From Chitinophagaceae bacterium (GTDB lineage Bacteria > Bacteroidota > Bacteroidia > Chitinophagales > Chitinophagaceae), in assembly GCA_017307755.1 (NCBI GenBank), contig JAFKGQ010000024.1, forward strand, positions 1 through 64,000: DNA of 64,000 bases, given 5' to 3'. Made by a program: the position numbers and the translations under genes. This document shows positions 16,642-25,615 of this stretch, piece after piece. Below the pieces are notes generated by a model. It worked only from the letters and a program-made list of their open reading frames with translations, was not told the origin of the DNA and did not search any database. Positions within the stretch are counted from its first letter, which is position 1. Each line of letters opens with the position of its first letter.

Positions 16642-16773
16642 CTCATGGATAAGTTATGCTAATTTATTTAGTAAAACTATCAAAAAGAATAACACATAAA
16701 AATTAAATCCTGTAGTGAGTTACCTCTCCAAACCTTTCCCTCACCCGGCTTGTTATTTACATTACCACTGCGT

Positions 16774-17802
16774 ATGCCGCTCATCGAATTCACAGACCGG
16801 GGCCTCTATTGCCCGCAGGGCGGGTTCTTTATTGATCCCTGGCGGCCTGTAGACAAGGCTGTCATTACCCATGCCCATAGTGACCATGCCAGGGCCGGCA
16901 GCAATTCCTATCTATGCCATAGACTCACTCTCCCTCTATTACGTCTGCGGCTGGGTGACCATCATTACCAGGCTGTGGAATGGGGCGAATCCGTGACCAT
17001 CAACGGCGTACATGTCTCCCTGCATCCCTCGGGACATATCATCGGATCTTCCCAGGTAAGGGTAGAATACAACGGAGAGATCTGGGTGGTCAGCGGCGAC
17101 TACAAAACCGAGGACGACGGCATCAGCGGGATCTTTGAACCCGTACGTTGCCATACCTTTATCACTGAATCCACTTTTGGGCTGCCTATCTACAACTGGA
17201 AACCCCAGCAGGAAATATTCAGCGCCATGCAAAGCTGGGTTACCAAAAATAAAGAAGCAGGCAAAACCTCTGTCCTCATCGCTTACAGTCTGGGCAAGGC
17301 CCAGCGGATCTTGCCGCCCCTTTCGGCCGTCAGTGACAGGATCTTCCTCCATGGGGCGGTATGGAATGTGCACCAGGTCTTGTTGAATGCCGGCATCAAC
17401 CTCCCCGCCGTTGAAAAAGTAGATCTCGACGCCCCAAAAGAAACCTTCAGGAACAGCGTCGTCATCGCTCCATCCGGCACGGAAGAATCACCCTGGATCC
17501 GGAGATTCCAACCTTTTGAAGTGGGCGTGTGCAGCGGATGGATGCAGGTACGGGGTAATATCCGGCGGAGAAATGCCGATGCCGGCTACGCGCTCAGCGA
17601 TCATGCGGATTGGAAAGGGCTTTTGTCGGCCATTAAAGCGACAGGCGCAGAAAGAGTTTACGTCACCCACGGGTTCCAGGCGGCGCTCAGCAGATATTTG
17701 AATGAACAGGGCATCCAGGCGGCGGAGGTACGGACGGAATATGGGGAGGATGAAGAAGGAACGTCGGCTGCGGCAGATGAACCTCAAAATATAACACCAT
17801 GA
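16774..17802 (+). CDS. Ligase-associated DNA exonuclease (metallo-beta-lactamase fold)
   Basis: A 342-residue SNM1/CPSF73-like nuclease. Metal motifs are THAHSDHA (HxHxDH) near residues 31-38, the HPSGHIIGSSQV segment, SGDYKTE, and the beta-CASP-type His in SDHADW and THG near the end. The family (mRNA 3'-end processing factor-like, ligase-associated exonuclease) accompanies bacterial ATP-dependent DNA ligases and is thought to trim DNA ends before ligation. The open frame begins with TTG at 16750, but ATG 16774 (MPLIEFTDRGLY) fits the family and follows a -7-like TACATTAC by 8 nt. The stop overlaps the ligase start (ATGA at 17799). Confidence 0.93.
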   Translation: MPLIEFTDRGLYCPQGGFFIDPWRPVDKAVITHAHSDHARAGSNSYLCHRLTLPLLRLRLGDHHYQAVEWGESVTINGVHVSLHPSGHIIGSSQVRVEYNGEIWVVSGDYKTEDDGISGIFEPVRCHTFITESTFGLPIYNWKPQQEIFSAMQSWVTKNKEAGKTSVLIAYSLGKAQRILPPLSAVSDRIFLHGAVWNVHQVLLNAGINLPAVEKVDLDAPKETFRNSVVIAPSGTEESPWIRRFQPFEVGVCSGWMQVRGNIRRRNADAGYALSDHADWKGLLSAIKATGAERVYVTHGFQAALSRYLNEQGIQAAEVRTEYGEDEEGTSAAADEPQNITP

Positions 17803-19520
17803 CGGGCATGCGTCTCTTCGCAGAACTGGTTGTACTATTGGGCACCAGCACAAAAACGAATGATAAGCTGGAGGCCCTCACAAACTATTTCTCCGGGGCT
17901 GTCGACAAAGACAAGGTCTGGGTCATCGCCCTCTTCAGCGGCAGAAGGCCAAAACGCACCGTCAACTCCACGCAGCTGACCTTATGGAGTCTTGAGGTCA
18001 CCGGGTTGCCCGCATGGCTGTACGAAGAAAGCTATCATACCGTGGGTGATCTGGCGGAAACCATCGCCTTATTGCTCCCTGACCAGCAGGACCCTGTATG
18101 GTCAGGTCTTACTGACGTCGAACGCGCCGAAGAGGACGGCAGCTTGTCCTACTACCTAAAAAGACTGACAGAAATAGGCAAGGAAGAAGAACCCATAAAA
18201 AAGGATTTTATCATACAGTGCTGGGCGCATATGAATAAGGACGAACGCTTTGTCTTTAACAAGCTGATCACGGGCGGGTTCCGCATCGGCGTCTCGCAGA
18301 AAATGATCGTCAATGCGCTTGGAAGGACAACCGCCACATCCCCATCCGTCATTGCGCACCGTATCAGCGGCAGCTGGGACCCTGCTGTCATATCTTTTTC
18401 AAACCTGCTCAGCGAGGAAGACGCTGCCAGCAACGTTTCAAGACCCTATCCCTTCTATTTAGCCTATGCCCTGGAAGACGAGCCTTCCGCATTGGGTAAC
18501 CCGGACGATTGGCAGGCTGAATGGAAGTGGGACGGCATACGGGGGGAGGTCATAAAAAGACAGGGTCAGCTGTTTGTATGGAGCCGGGGAGAAGAACTGA
18601 TGACCGAAAGGCTACCAGAATACCAGGCTTTTTCCAATGACCTGCCCGATGGCACTGTATTGGACGGCGAGATCATCGGGATACAGCCGGCTGCCGGAAC
18701 ATCTTCTTCCAACCAACCCGTCAGCCCGGGAAACTTCACCGTACTCCCCTTTGCTGCGCTCCAAACCCGTATCGGCCGGAAAAACGTAACAAAAAAACAG
18801 CTCACCGAAGCGCCGGTAGGTTTTATCGCCTACGACCTGCTGGAATACGAGGGAGTCGACTGGCGGGAGAAACCACTGCGGGAGAGAAGAGCGCAATTAG
18901 AGCAGATCGTCGGGAACATCCATCATCCCCTGATGCATATCTCACCCATCGTCAAATTCAATACCTGGGATGAATTGACCGGGGCCCGTCAAACGTCCCG
19001 GGACAGAGGCAGCGAAGGCATCATGCTAAAGAAAAAAGATTCCCCCTACCAGGTAGGGCGCAAACGGGGTGACTGGTGGAAGTGGAAGATCGATCCTCTT
19101 GTCATCGATGCCGTAATGGTCTACGCCCAGAAAGGTCATGGACGCCGCAGCAATCTGTATACAGACTATACATTTGCCGTAAGAGATGAGAGCAATGACA
19201 ATAAGCTTGTCACTTTTACAAAGGCTTATTCTGGTCTTACGGACAAGGAACTGGCCGAGGTGGATACATTTGTAAAACGTAACTCCCTGGAAAAATTTGG
19301 ACCTGTGCGTACGGTCCGCCCCGAGCTGGTATTTGAAATAGCCTTTGAGGGTATTGCAGCCAGCAGCCGGCATAAATCGGGGGTTGCCCTCCGGTTCCCC
19401 CGTATCAATCGCTGGAGAAAGGACAAAAAATCTGATGAGATCAACACACTGGAAGACCTGAAAAAGATCCTGCAGCGCCATGGCAAGGGGGGTGGCTCAA
19501 ATACGGAAGGATCAGCGTAA
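17799..19520 (+). CDS. ATP-dependent DNA ligase (ligase-associated repair cluster)
   Basis: A 573-residue ligase. An N-terminal helical DNA-binding domain (about 1-200) is followed by the adenylation domain with motif I KWDG (Lys243 as the likely AMP-accepting lysine), motif III-like FIAYDLLEYEG, motif IV EGIMLKKKDSPY and motif V WWKWK. A C-terminal OB-fold follows (AVMVYAQKGHGRRSN, then VALRFPRINRWRKDK). It seals nicks using ATP, unlike the NAD-dependent LigA used in replication. The start overlaps the exonuclease stop by 4 nt, indicating translational coupling. The second Met at codon 4 is a possible alternative start. A cytochrome gene follows after 9 nt. Confidence 0.95.
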   Translation: MTGMRLFAELVVLLGTSTKTNDKLEALTNYFSGAVDKDKVWVIALFSGRRPKRTVNSTQLTLWSLEVTGLPAWLYEESYHTVGDLAETIALLLPDQQDPVWSGLTDVERAEEDGSLSYYLKRLTEIGKEEEPIKKDFIIQCWAHMNKDERFVFNKLITGGFRIGVSQKMIVNALGRTTATSPSVIAHRISGSWDPAVISFSNLLSEEDAASNVSRPYPFYLAYALEDEPSALGNPDDWQAEWKWDGIRGEVIKRQGQLFVWSRGEELMTERLPEYQAFSNDLPDGTVLDGEIIGIQPAAGTSSSNQPVSPGNFTVLPFAALQTRIGRKNVTKKQLTEAPVGFIAYDLLEYEGVDWREKPLRERRAQLEQIVGNIHHPLMHISPIVKFNTWDELTGARQTSRDRGSEGIMLKKKDSPYQVGRKRGDWWKWKIDPLVIDAVMVYAQKGHGRRSNLYTDYTFAVRDESNDNKLVTFTKAYSGLTDKELAEVDTFVKRNSLEKFGPVRTVRPELVFEIAFEGIAASSRHKSGVALRFPRINRWRKDKKSDEINTLEDLKKILQRHGKGGGSNTEGSA

Positions 19521-19529
19521 ATTTACCCT

Positions 19530-20921
19530 ATGAAGAAGCTGTTCGTGTCGACCTTGATCATATTAGCCTGTCTGGCCTTTACCACCGTCCTTCACCATGA
19601 CGATTACAGGCGGGAAGAGCCGGTACCCATCCCTGCCAGCCCCCAGCGGGTAGGGCAAAAAGATATAGGATATCAATACCTCACTACGGGAGATTATATC
19701 AAAAGCGGTATCCCCTATAATTATTTTCTCCTGGGTTTTGGCAGAAACGTCAGTAATCTCCTGAAAAGGGATAGTCCTAACCATCTTATCAGTCAGGAAT
19801 ACACGGCCGTCAAAGCGCCGAATGGCGAGATCGTGGTAGCCCCCAATTGTCTGCAATGTCATGCACAGGTGTTCGAAGACAAACTCTACATTGGGTTGGG
19901 CAATACGACCATCGACTTTACAGACCATCAAAAGCTGAATGCCCGGAATGCCTCCATGGCCGAAGCCCTTTTAAAGAAAGGGGATCCAAAAAAATATACG
20001 GCCGCCGCCCCCTTCCTCCAATCCATGAAGGTCCTGGGCAACCAGTTGTATACGGAAGTAAGAGGGGTAAATTCTGCGGACAGGATAGCTGACCTGCTGG
20101 TGGCGCACCGTGACCCCGCCACCTTGCGTTGGAGCGATACGCCCGTCATCGACGTGGCCGGAGGTGTCATCCCCACCGACACGCCACCCTGGTGGCTGCT
20201 GAAGAAAAAACATGCCATGTTCTACAACGGCTTTGGCCGGGGAGATTTCGGAAGGTTCCTGATGGCCTCCAATCTGCTGACCGTCAGCGACAGCGCCGAG
20301 GCCCGGGAAGTCGACAGTCACATAAATGACGTGCTGGCCTATATCTACTCGCTGGAGCCCCCCAAATATCCACAGCCTATCAATCAGACCCTTGCAAAAC
20401 AAGGAGGTGTGATCTTTGTGCAAAATTGTTCAAAATGTCACGGACATTATGACGGAGAAGGCGGCGACTATCCCAACCTCCTGATACCAGAGTCTACCAT
20501 CGGCACTGACTCCTTCCTTTATAAAAGCAATTACCAGAGCCCTCAATTTATCGACTGGTTCAATAAAAGCTGGTTTGCCATGGGTGATCATCCGGCCAGG
20601 CTGGAACCCTTTTCCGGCTATATCGCCCCTCCCCTGGATGGCATCTGGATCACAGCGCCCTATCTGCACAATGGATCAGTACCCACCCTGGAAGCCCTGC
20701 TGAACAGCAAGACCAGACCGGCTTATTGGTCCAGGGATTTTAACAATCCGCAGTATGACTACGACCACGTGGGCTGGAAATATACCCGGGAAACAGCGCC
20801 CCGGGGCAAGTCGGTCTATAACACCACCCTTGACGGCTATGGGAATTATGGTCACACGTTTGGCGACAAACTCACCGACAAAGAGAGAAAGGCCGTTATC
20901 GAATACCTGAAAACGTTATAG
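19530..20921 (+). CDS. Dihaem c-type cytochrome, RoxA/DHOR-like
   Basis: A 463-residue exported protein with a hydrophobic N-terminus (about 1-22). Two haem c attachment motifs are present: CLQCH at 107-111 and CSKCH at 300-304. The segment WITAPYLHNGSVPTLEALL near 375-393 is characteristic of the large dihaem cytochromes related to cytochrome c peroxidase, RoxA rubber oxygenase and DHOR-type oxidoreductases. The substrate is not evident. It begins 9 nt after the DNA ligase and is on the same strand, so it is probably cotranscribed with repair genes, which is not an obvious functional pairing. Confidence 0.85.
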   Translation: MKKLFVSTLIILACLAFTTVLHHDDYRREEPVPIPASPQRVGQKDIGYQYLTTGDYIKSGIPYNYFLLGFGRNVSNLLKRDSPNHLISQEYTAVKAPNGEIVVAPNCLQCHAQVFEDKLYIGLGNTTIDFTDHQKLNARNASMAEALLKKGDPKKYTAAAPFLQSMKVLGNQLYTEVRGVNSADRIADLLVAHRDPATLRWSDTPVIDVAGGVIPTDTPPWWLLKKKHAMFYNGFGRGDFGRFLMASNLLTVSDSAEAREVDSHINDVLAYIYSLEPPKYPQPINQTLAKQGGVIFVQNCSKCHGHYDGEGGDYPNLLIPESTIGTDSFLYKSNYQSPQFIDWFNKSWFAMGDHPARLEPFSGYIAPPLDGIWITAPYLHNGSVPTLEALLNSKTRPAYWSRDFNNPQYDYDHVGWKYTRETAPRGKSVYNTTLDGYGNYGHTFGDKLTDKERKAVIEYLKTL

Positions 20922-20933
20922 GACCTTCCGGGC

Positions 20934-21665
20934 CTATTGGTTATGCAGTTTTACAAACAGCTTATCTCCATCGGGCTGATAAAAGGTGAAGTAATCGGGT
21001 ACTTCCTCGGATAACAATATTTCCCTGGCATAAAAAGAATGGCTGACAAAAAACTCCTCCGTACTGTTGGCTAACGAAAAGGTCAGATAGCTTTTGAATT
21101 GCACAGGGCTGGAAGACTGATCGAAACTATACTGTTTGTATTTATAGCCACCACCTGTAGACAGAACCACTTTTTTTTCCTGCGCCTGTGTCTTATCCAT
21201 GAATTTGTCACTGTAGACGGCAGACGGCACAGCCGCGGCATTCAGGTTTTTGGCTATATGAGCACCCGGAGGAACCAGGTCCACACCCTCCGGCAATTGT
21301 AAAGACCCGGAAAAACCTCCACCCGTGTAGCGGAAGCCCCTCCCCCCTACGGAAGCACCGGCAAAGGCCCCCGATATCTGCACATTGCGGTCCATCAGGC
21401 TAAAAGCCTGTCCATCACGGATCAGGGCCGACTTTGTCCAGTTGACGAATAAAGGTTTGTCCATTTTGTTCGCAAGGGTTATCGAGATAGGACCTCCCTC
21501 GCCATGAAAGTTGTAGGTCAACCGCATGGTGTCATTCTCCCAGGTAAGACTTTTCGAAGCATCCTGGGCCACTTCGGGAGAGCCCAGGGTAATATACTGA
21601 TAAGTTGTGCAGGAGCTAAAGCTCAGCAGGCCTAAAAGGATCAGGGTAATTGATGGACGGCGCAT
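20934..21665 (-). CDS. Hypothetical lipoprotein, paralogue of the next gene
   Basis: A 243-residue lipoprotein with signal LLGLLSFSSCTTYQYITL; the lipidated Cys is near residue 19. The mature part is predicted beta-rich, with FENDT/WENDTMRLTYNF, a Gly-rich loop near 125-140, and a C-terminal SSSPVQFKSYLTFS followed by FFVSHSFYAREI. It shares this order and these phrases with the gene at 21707, so the two are tandem duplicates. No known family is recognised. It is convergent with the cytochrome gene 12 nt away and sits on the opposite strand inside the repair cluster. Confidence 0.75.
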   Translation of the reverse strand: MRRPSITLILLGLLSFSSCTTYQYITLGSPEVAQDASKSLTWENDTMRLTYNFHGEGGPISITLANKMDKPLFVNWTKSALIRDGQAFSLMDRNVQISGAFAGASVGGRGFRYTGGGFSGSLQLPEGVDLVPPGAHIAKNLNAAAVPSAVYSDKFMDKTQAQEKKVVLSTGGGYKYKQYSFDQSSSPVQFKSYLTFSLANSTEEFFVSHSFYAREILLSEEVPDYFTFYQPDGDKLFVKLHNQ

Positions 21666-21706
21666 GAGAACTATGTTTAGATTATATAATTGAAGGACTA
21701 TAAAAA

Positions 21707-22444
21707 TTATTGCTTGCGTTGCATCATATAAAGCATATCCCCTTCCCTTTTATAGGGGATAAAAAATTGAGGAGAGTAGCCGGCCAGCATGATCTCACGT
21801 GCATAGAATGTATGGCTCACCGAAAACTCCCTGGCATTGTCGCTATCCACTACAAAGGTCAGATAGCTTTTGAATTGTACGGGACTGGAAGACTGTTCGA
21901 AAGTATACAGCTTGTAGGAATTGATTCCCAAACCTTTCTTTGTTGCCTTGAGGGCTTTTGGACTGCCTGTGAATTGATCCGGATCTAAAGGATTGGAGGA
22001 TACCACCAGGTCCAGTTCTTTGCTGATGGTGCTGCCGGGGGGCATAAAATCCATCCCGTCGGGTAGACTGAAAGATCCTGCCAGGTTGCCGGAAGTGGTA
22101 GTATAGCCCCTTGGAGAGGTCTTTTGCGTTTCGGAAACAAATGACCCGGACATTTGCACATTGGGCTGAAAAAGGCTTCTGGCATAGCCCCTGTCTATAA
22201 TAGCGGACTTTTTCCAGTTGACATACATAGGTTTGTCCGTCTTGTTGGTAATGGACATCCGGATAGGGCCGCCGTAACCATTATAGCTATATACCAGGCT
22301 GATAGTATCGTTCTCAAAGAAAAGACGCTTCGAAGCGTCTTTTGTAACTTCGCGGGAATCAAGGGTGATATACTGCCAGGTAGGAACGCAGGAGCTGAAA
22401 TACATCAGCATCGATAATAAGGCGGTCAGGGTTAACGGGCGCAT
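21707..22444 (-). CDS. Hypothetical lipoprotein, paralogue of the previous gene
   Basis: A 245-residue lipoprotein (signal ending MYFSSCVPT, Cys near residue 19). It aligns throughout with the 20934 product: TWQYITLDS, FFENDTISLVYSYNGYGGPI, NKTDKPMYVNWKKSAII, SSSPVQFKSYLTF and SVSHTFYAREI. The DNA stays recognisably similar, for example near 21080 and 21860, which suggests a fairly old tandem duplication. The two genes form a unit read away from the helicase gene, with a 144-nt divergent region (22445-22588) holding no visible gene. Function unknown. Confidence 0.75.
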   Translation of the reverse strand: MRPLTLTALLSMLMYFSSCVPTWQYITLDSREVTKDASKRLFFENDTISLVYSYNGYGGPIRMSITNKTDKPMYVNWKKSAIIDRGYARSLFQPNVQMSGSFVSETQKTSPRGYTTTSGNLAGSFSLPDGMDFMPPGSTISKELDLVVSSNPLDPDQFTGSPKALKATKKGLGINSYKLYTFEQSSSPVQFKSYLTFVVDSDNAREFSVSHTFYAREIMLAGYSPQFFIPYKREGDMLYMMQRKQ

Positions 22445-22588
22445 GGAATTTTTGTTTTAAATTATATATTGATTGACAATTTCGCCAGCCAAAAGATAGC
22501 TTTCAATCGAAAATTAATACTGACCTTAAAACAGGATTAAAGCGATGATGTTAAAGGCGATTAAAGGCTGATGAACGGAGAGTGAAAT

Positions 22589-25084
22589 ATGACATTACAG
22601 GGAACACCAGGATACAACACCATTTTAACCTGGCTGTCGGCAGGCGGCCGTCAGCCCTTTGCTTTCCAGGAAGAAGCCTGGGCCCACATCGCAGCCGGCC
22701 GGTCGGGACTTGTAAATGCGCCTACAGGTTGTGGTAAGACCTTCTCGGTATTCCTGGGATCACTGATCAATTTTATCAATCAACACCCTGATGACTATCG
22801 CATCCGGACGAACAACGGTCTGCAGCTATTATGGATCTCCCCTCTCCGCGCCCTCGCAAAAGATATCGGCCGCGCCATGGAAGAGGTGATCGCGGAGCTG
22901 GGTATGCGCTGGCGGGTGGGGATACGTAATGGAGACACTGATCTCAGTGAACGGCAGAAACAAAAACGTAAGATGCCGGAAGTGTTGATCATCACCCCCG
23001 AAAGTCTCCATCTCCTGCTGGCGCAAAAGGGGTATCAGGAGGTTTTCAAGCCTTTAAAGATCATTGCCGTCGACGAATGGCATGAGTTGCTTGGCAGCAA
23101 ACGGGGCGTACAGGTGGAGCTCGCCATTTCCCGGATCGTCGGCGTAAAGGAAGGCAATTGCACGGTCGTCGGTATCAGCGCCACTATTGGCAATCTGGAG
23201 CAAGCCAGGGATGTGCTGCTGGCATCATTACAACGTTACAGACAACAACGTGTCGACTGGGATTTTATCGTACGGGCGAATATCCATAAGAATATTCACG
23301 TCGAGTCTATCTTTCCGGATGAAATAGAAAAATATCCCTGGGCAGGACATCTGGGTCTGAAACTGATCCTGAAAGTATTACCCATTCTTGAACATAGCCG
23401 CACCACGCTGATCTTTATCAACACCCGCGGCATGAGTGAAAGATGGTACCAATCCCTGCTGGACGTTTCTCCCGACCTGGCCGGCGCCATCGCCCTTCAC
23501 CACGGCTCCGTCGACATGGCCCTTCGCAACTGGGTGGAGGAGGCCCTGCACGAAGGCAAACTGAAGGCTGTAGTGACCACGGCCAGTCTTGACCTGGGTG
23601 TAGATTTCCGTCCCGTGGAAATGGTGATCCAGGTAGGCAGCCCAAAGGGCGTCGCCAGGTTCTTACAGAGAGCCGGCCGCAGCGGTCACCAGCCGGGAGA
23701 AGTGAGCAAGATCTTCTTTCTGCCTACTCATTCCCTGGAACTGATGGAGGCCGCCGCACTGAAGTCGGCTATGAAGATAGGCCTCATCGAGAGTCGCGAG
23801 CCCATGATGCTCTGCTTCGATGTGCTGATACAATACCTTTCCACCCTGGCCATTTCGGAAGGGTTCCTTCCGGACGAGCTCTTTACGGAATTGAAGTCCA
23901 CTTACTGCTATGCCGACATGACGGAGGACGAATGGAATGAGATCCTCCACTTTATTACCGCGGGCGGAGCAGCCCTCCACCAATACGATGAGTTCAAAAA
24001 AGTAGAGGTAATGCCGGACGGCCTCTTTAAGATCAATAGCCGCAGGATTGCCATGCGGCACCGTCTGCACATCGGTACTATCGTCAGCGACGCCATGCTG
24101 AAAGTACGTTTTGTCACCGGCGGATACATCGGCGTCATCGAGGAATATTTTATCTCACGGCTTTCACCCGGAGATGTGTTTACACTGGCGGGAAGGAACC
24201 TGGAGTTTGTCATGATCAAGGATATGACGGCGCTCGTACGCAAGTCGAATGCTAAAAAGGCCATTGTCCCCAGTTGGAATGGAGGTCGTATGCCCTTGTC
24301 GGCCAACCTGGGCATGATGTTGCGCAAAAAGCTGGATGAGGCGGCGGAAATGCTGCTCTCTCCGGACAAGCCAACCGACATTGAGCTCAAAATACTGCAA
24401 CCCTTATTCGAACTGCAATCCCGCCTGTCCTATATGCCCCGGGAGAATGAATTGCTCATCGAGCAGATTGAAACCAGGGACGGCTTTCACCTTTTTGTTT
24501 ATCCTTTCGAAGGCAGGCTGGTACATGAAGCCATGGCGGCGCTGCTGGCCTACCGCATCAGCCGTGTAACGCCGATCAGTTTTTCTTTCGCCATGAACGA
24601 CTATGGGTTCGAGCTGTTGAGCGATCAGCCCATCCCCATCGACGACACGAATGTATACGAACTGTTCAGCCCGAATGATCTTACGGCCGACATACAGCGC
24701 AGCGTCAACAGCGCCGAAATGGCCAGGCGTAAATTCCGGGACATTGCCGTCATCGGAGGTCTTATCTTTCAGGGATATCCGGGCGAACATAAAAAGACAA
24801 GACACCTGCAATCTTCCGCCTCGCTGCTTTTTAATGTCTTCACCGAATACGATCCGGACAATTTACTGATCCGCCAGGCTTACAATGAAGTGATGGACCA
24901 GCAAATGGAAGAGGTGCGGCTACGGAATATGCTGGAAAGGATCCAACAGGGAAAGGTCGTCCTTCGCTGGCCCCGGCAGCTGACCCCCTTCTGCTTCCCC
25001 CTCAAGGTGGACAGCATGCGGGAAGATCTTTCTTCGGAAAAATTGGAAGACAGGGTAAAAAAGATGCAGGCGCAATTGCGATAA
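22589..25084 (+). CDS. Ligase-associated DEXH-box helicase (Lhr-like)
   Basis: An 831-residue superfamily 2 helicase. Motif I is APTGCGKT with Lys50. Motif II is DEWH near residue 167, the form typical of this ligase-associated subfamily, and SATIGN is motif III. The helicase C-terminal lobe contains TTASLDLGVDF and QRAGRSGHQ (motifs V and VI), followed by a winged-helix and a DUF4145-like/Lhr C-terminal region. It is thought to unwind or translocate along DNA during repair with its partner ligase, exonuclease and PdeM. It is separated from the ligase by a cytochrome gene and two antisense lipoprotein genes, so it has its own promoter. Confidence 0.95.
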   Translation: MTLQGTPGYNTILTWLSAGGRQPFAFQEEAWAHIAAGRSGLVNAPTGCGKTFSVFLGSLINFINQHPDDYRIRTNNGLQLLWISPLRALAKDIGRAMEEVIAELGMRWRVGIRNGDTDLSERQKQKRKMPEVLIITPESLHLLLAQKGYQEVFKPLKIIAVDEWHELLGSKRGVQVELAISRIVGVKEGNCTVVGISATIGNLEQARDVLLASLQRYRQQRVDWDFIVRANIHKNIHVESIFPDEIEKYPWAGHLGLKLILKVLPILEHSRTTLIFINTRGMSERWYQSLLDVSPDLAGAIALHHGSVDMALRNWVEEALHEGKLKAVVTTASLDLGVDFRPVEMVIQVGSPKGVARFLQRAGRSGHQPGEVSKIFFLPTHSLELMEAAALKSAMKIGLIESREPMMLCFDVLIQYLSTLAISEGFLPDELFTELKSTYCYADMTEDEWNEILHFITAGGAALHQYDEFKKVEVMPDGLFKINSRRIAMRHRLHIGTIVSDAMLKVRFVTGGYIGVIEEYFISRLSPGDVFTLAGRNLEFVMIKDMTALVRKSNAKKAIVPSWNGGRMPLSANLGMMLRKKLDEAAEMLLSPDKPTDIELKILQPLFELQSRLSYMPRENELLIEQIETRDGFHLFVYPFEGRLVHEAMAALLAYRISRVTPISFSFAMNDYGFELLSDQPIPIDDTNVYELFSPNDLTADIQRSVNSAEMARRKFRDIAVIGGLIFQGYPGEHKKTRHLQSSASLLFNVFTEYDPDNLLIRQAYNEVMDQQMEEVRLRNMLERIQQGKVVLRWPRQLTPFCFPLKVDSMREDLSSEKLEDRVKKMQAQLR

Positions 25085-25105
25085 TGACAGCTAATAAATA
25101 ACAAT

Positions 25106-25585
25106 ATGACAAAAAAGCTCCTTTTGCTCTTACTTTTCGTACTCATCATCATTCAATTCATCCGGCCGGCCGAAAACCATTCGGACAAGCTATCCGCCGG
25201 CGATATCACGCTGCACTTTTGGGTACCGGACACCGTACGCGACATATTAAAACAGAGTTGCTATGATTGTCATAGCAACAATACGGTCTATCCGTGGTAC
25301 AACCACATCCAGCCCGTCGCATGGTGGTTGAACAACCATATCCGGGAAGGCAAAAAGGAGCTGAATTTCTCGGAGTTTGCAGCCTATGCTCCAGCCAAAC
25401 AAATACGCAAATTGAAGAAAACCGCTCACGAAGTGGAGGAAAACGGCATGCCCCTCAATAGTTATCTATGGATCCACATCGATGCCGCATTGGACAAAGG
25501 GAAAAAGAATATCCTGGTCTGGTGGGCGGATAGTCTAAGGACCATCATCGCCCGGGACAGTGGTCGCACAACAGCTGCACATTGA
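25106..25585 (+). CDS. Haem-binding domain-containing exported protein
   Basis: A 159-residue protein with an N-terminal signal or anchor helix (about 5-19) and one CYDCH haem c motif at 52-56. It continues with SNNTVYPWYNHIQPVAWWL, diagnostic of the short Bacteroidota haem-binding domain (haem_bd). The C-terminal half is helical and charged, with the MPLNSYLWIH segment. It is probably a small periplasmic monohaem electron carrier. It begins 21 nt after the helicase stop, which makes it the second cytochrome-type gene interleaved with the repair cluster. Confidence 0.88.
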   Translation: MTKKLLLLLLFVLIIIQFIRPAENHSDKLSAGDITLHFWVPDTVRDILKQSCYDCHSNNTVYPWYNHIQPVAWWLNNHIREGKKELNFSEFAAYAPAKQIRKLKKTAHEVEENGMPLNSYLWIHIDAALDKGKKNILVWWADSLRTIIARDSGRTTAAH

Positions 25586-25599
25586 CAGCAAATAGTACT

Positions 25600-25607
25600 T
25601 ACATTTG
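25600..25607 (+). promoter_or_regulatory. -7 promoter element for pdeM
   Basis: TACATTTG matches TAnnTTTG exactly and ends 8 nt before the pdeM start codon at 25616. A transcript starting about 7 nt downstream would have essentially no leader. No convincing TTTG at the -33 distance is seen; ATTG at 25581-25584 is 15 nt upstream. Confidence 0.45.
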
Positions 25608-25615
25608 CAGGTGTT

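Noticed and set aside
16750..16773. TTG-initiated extension of the ligase-associated exonuclease
   Set aside because: ATG 16774 gives the conserved family start and is better placed after the -7-like element.
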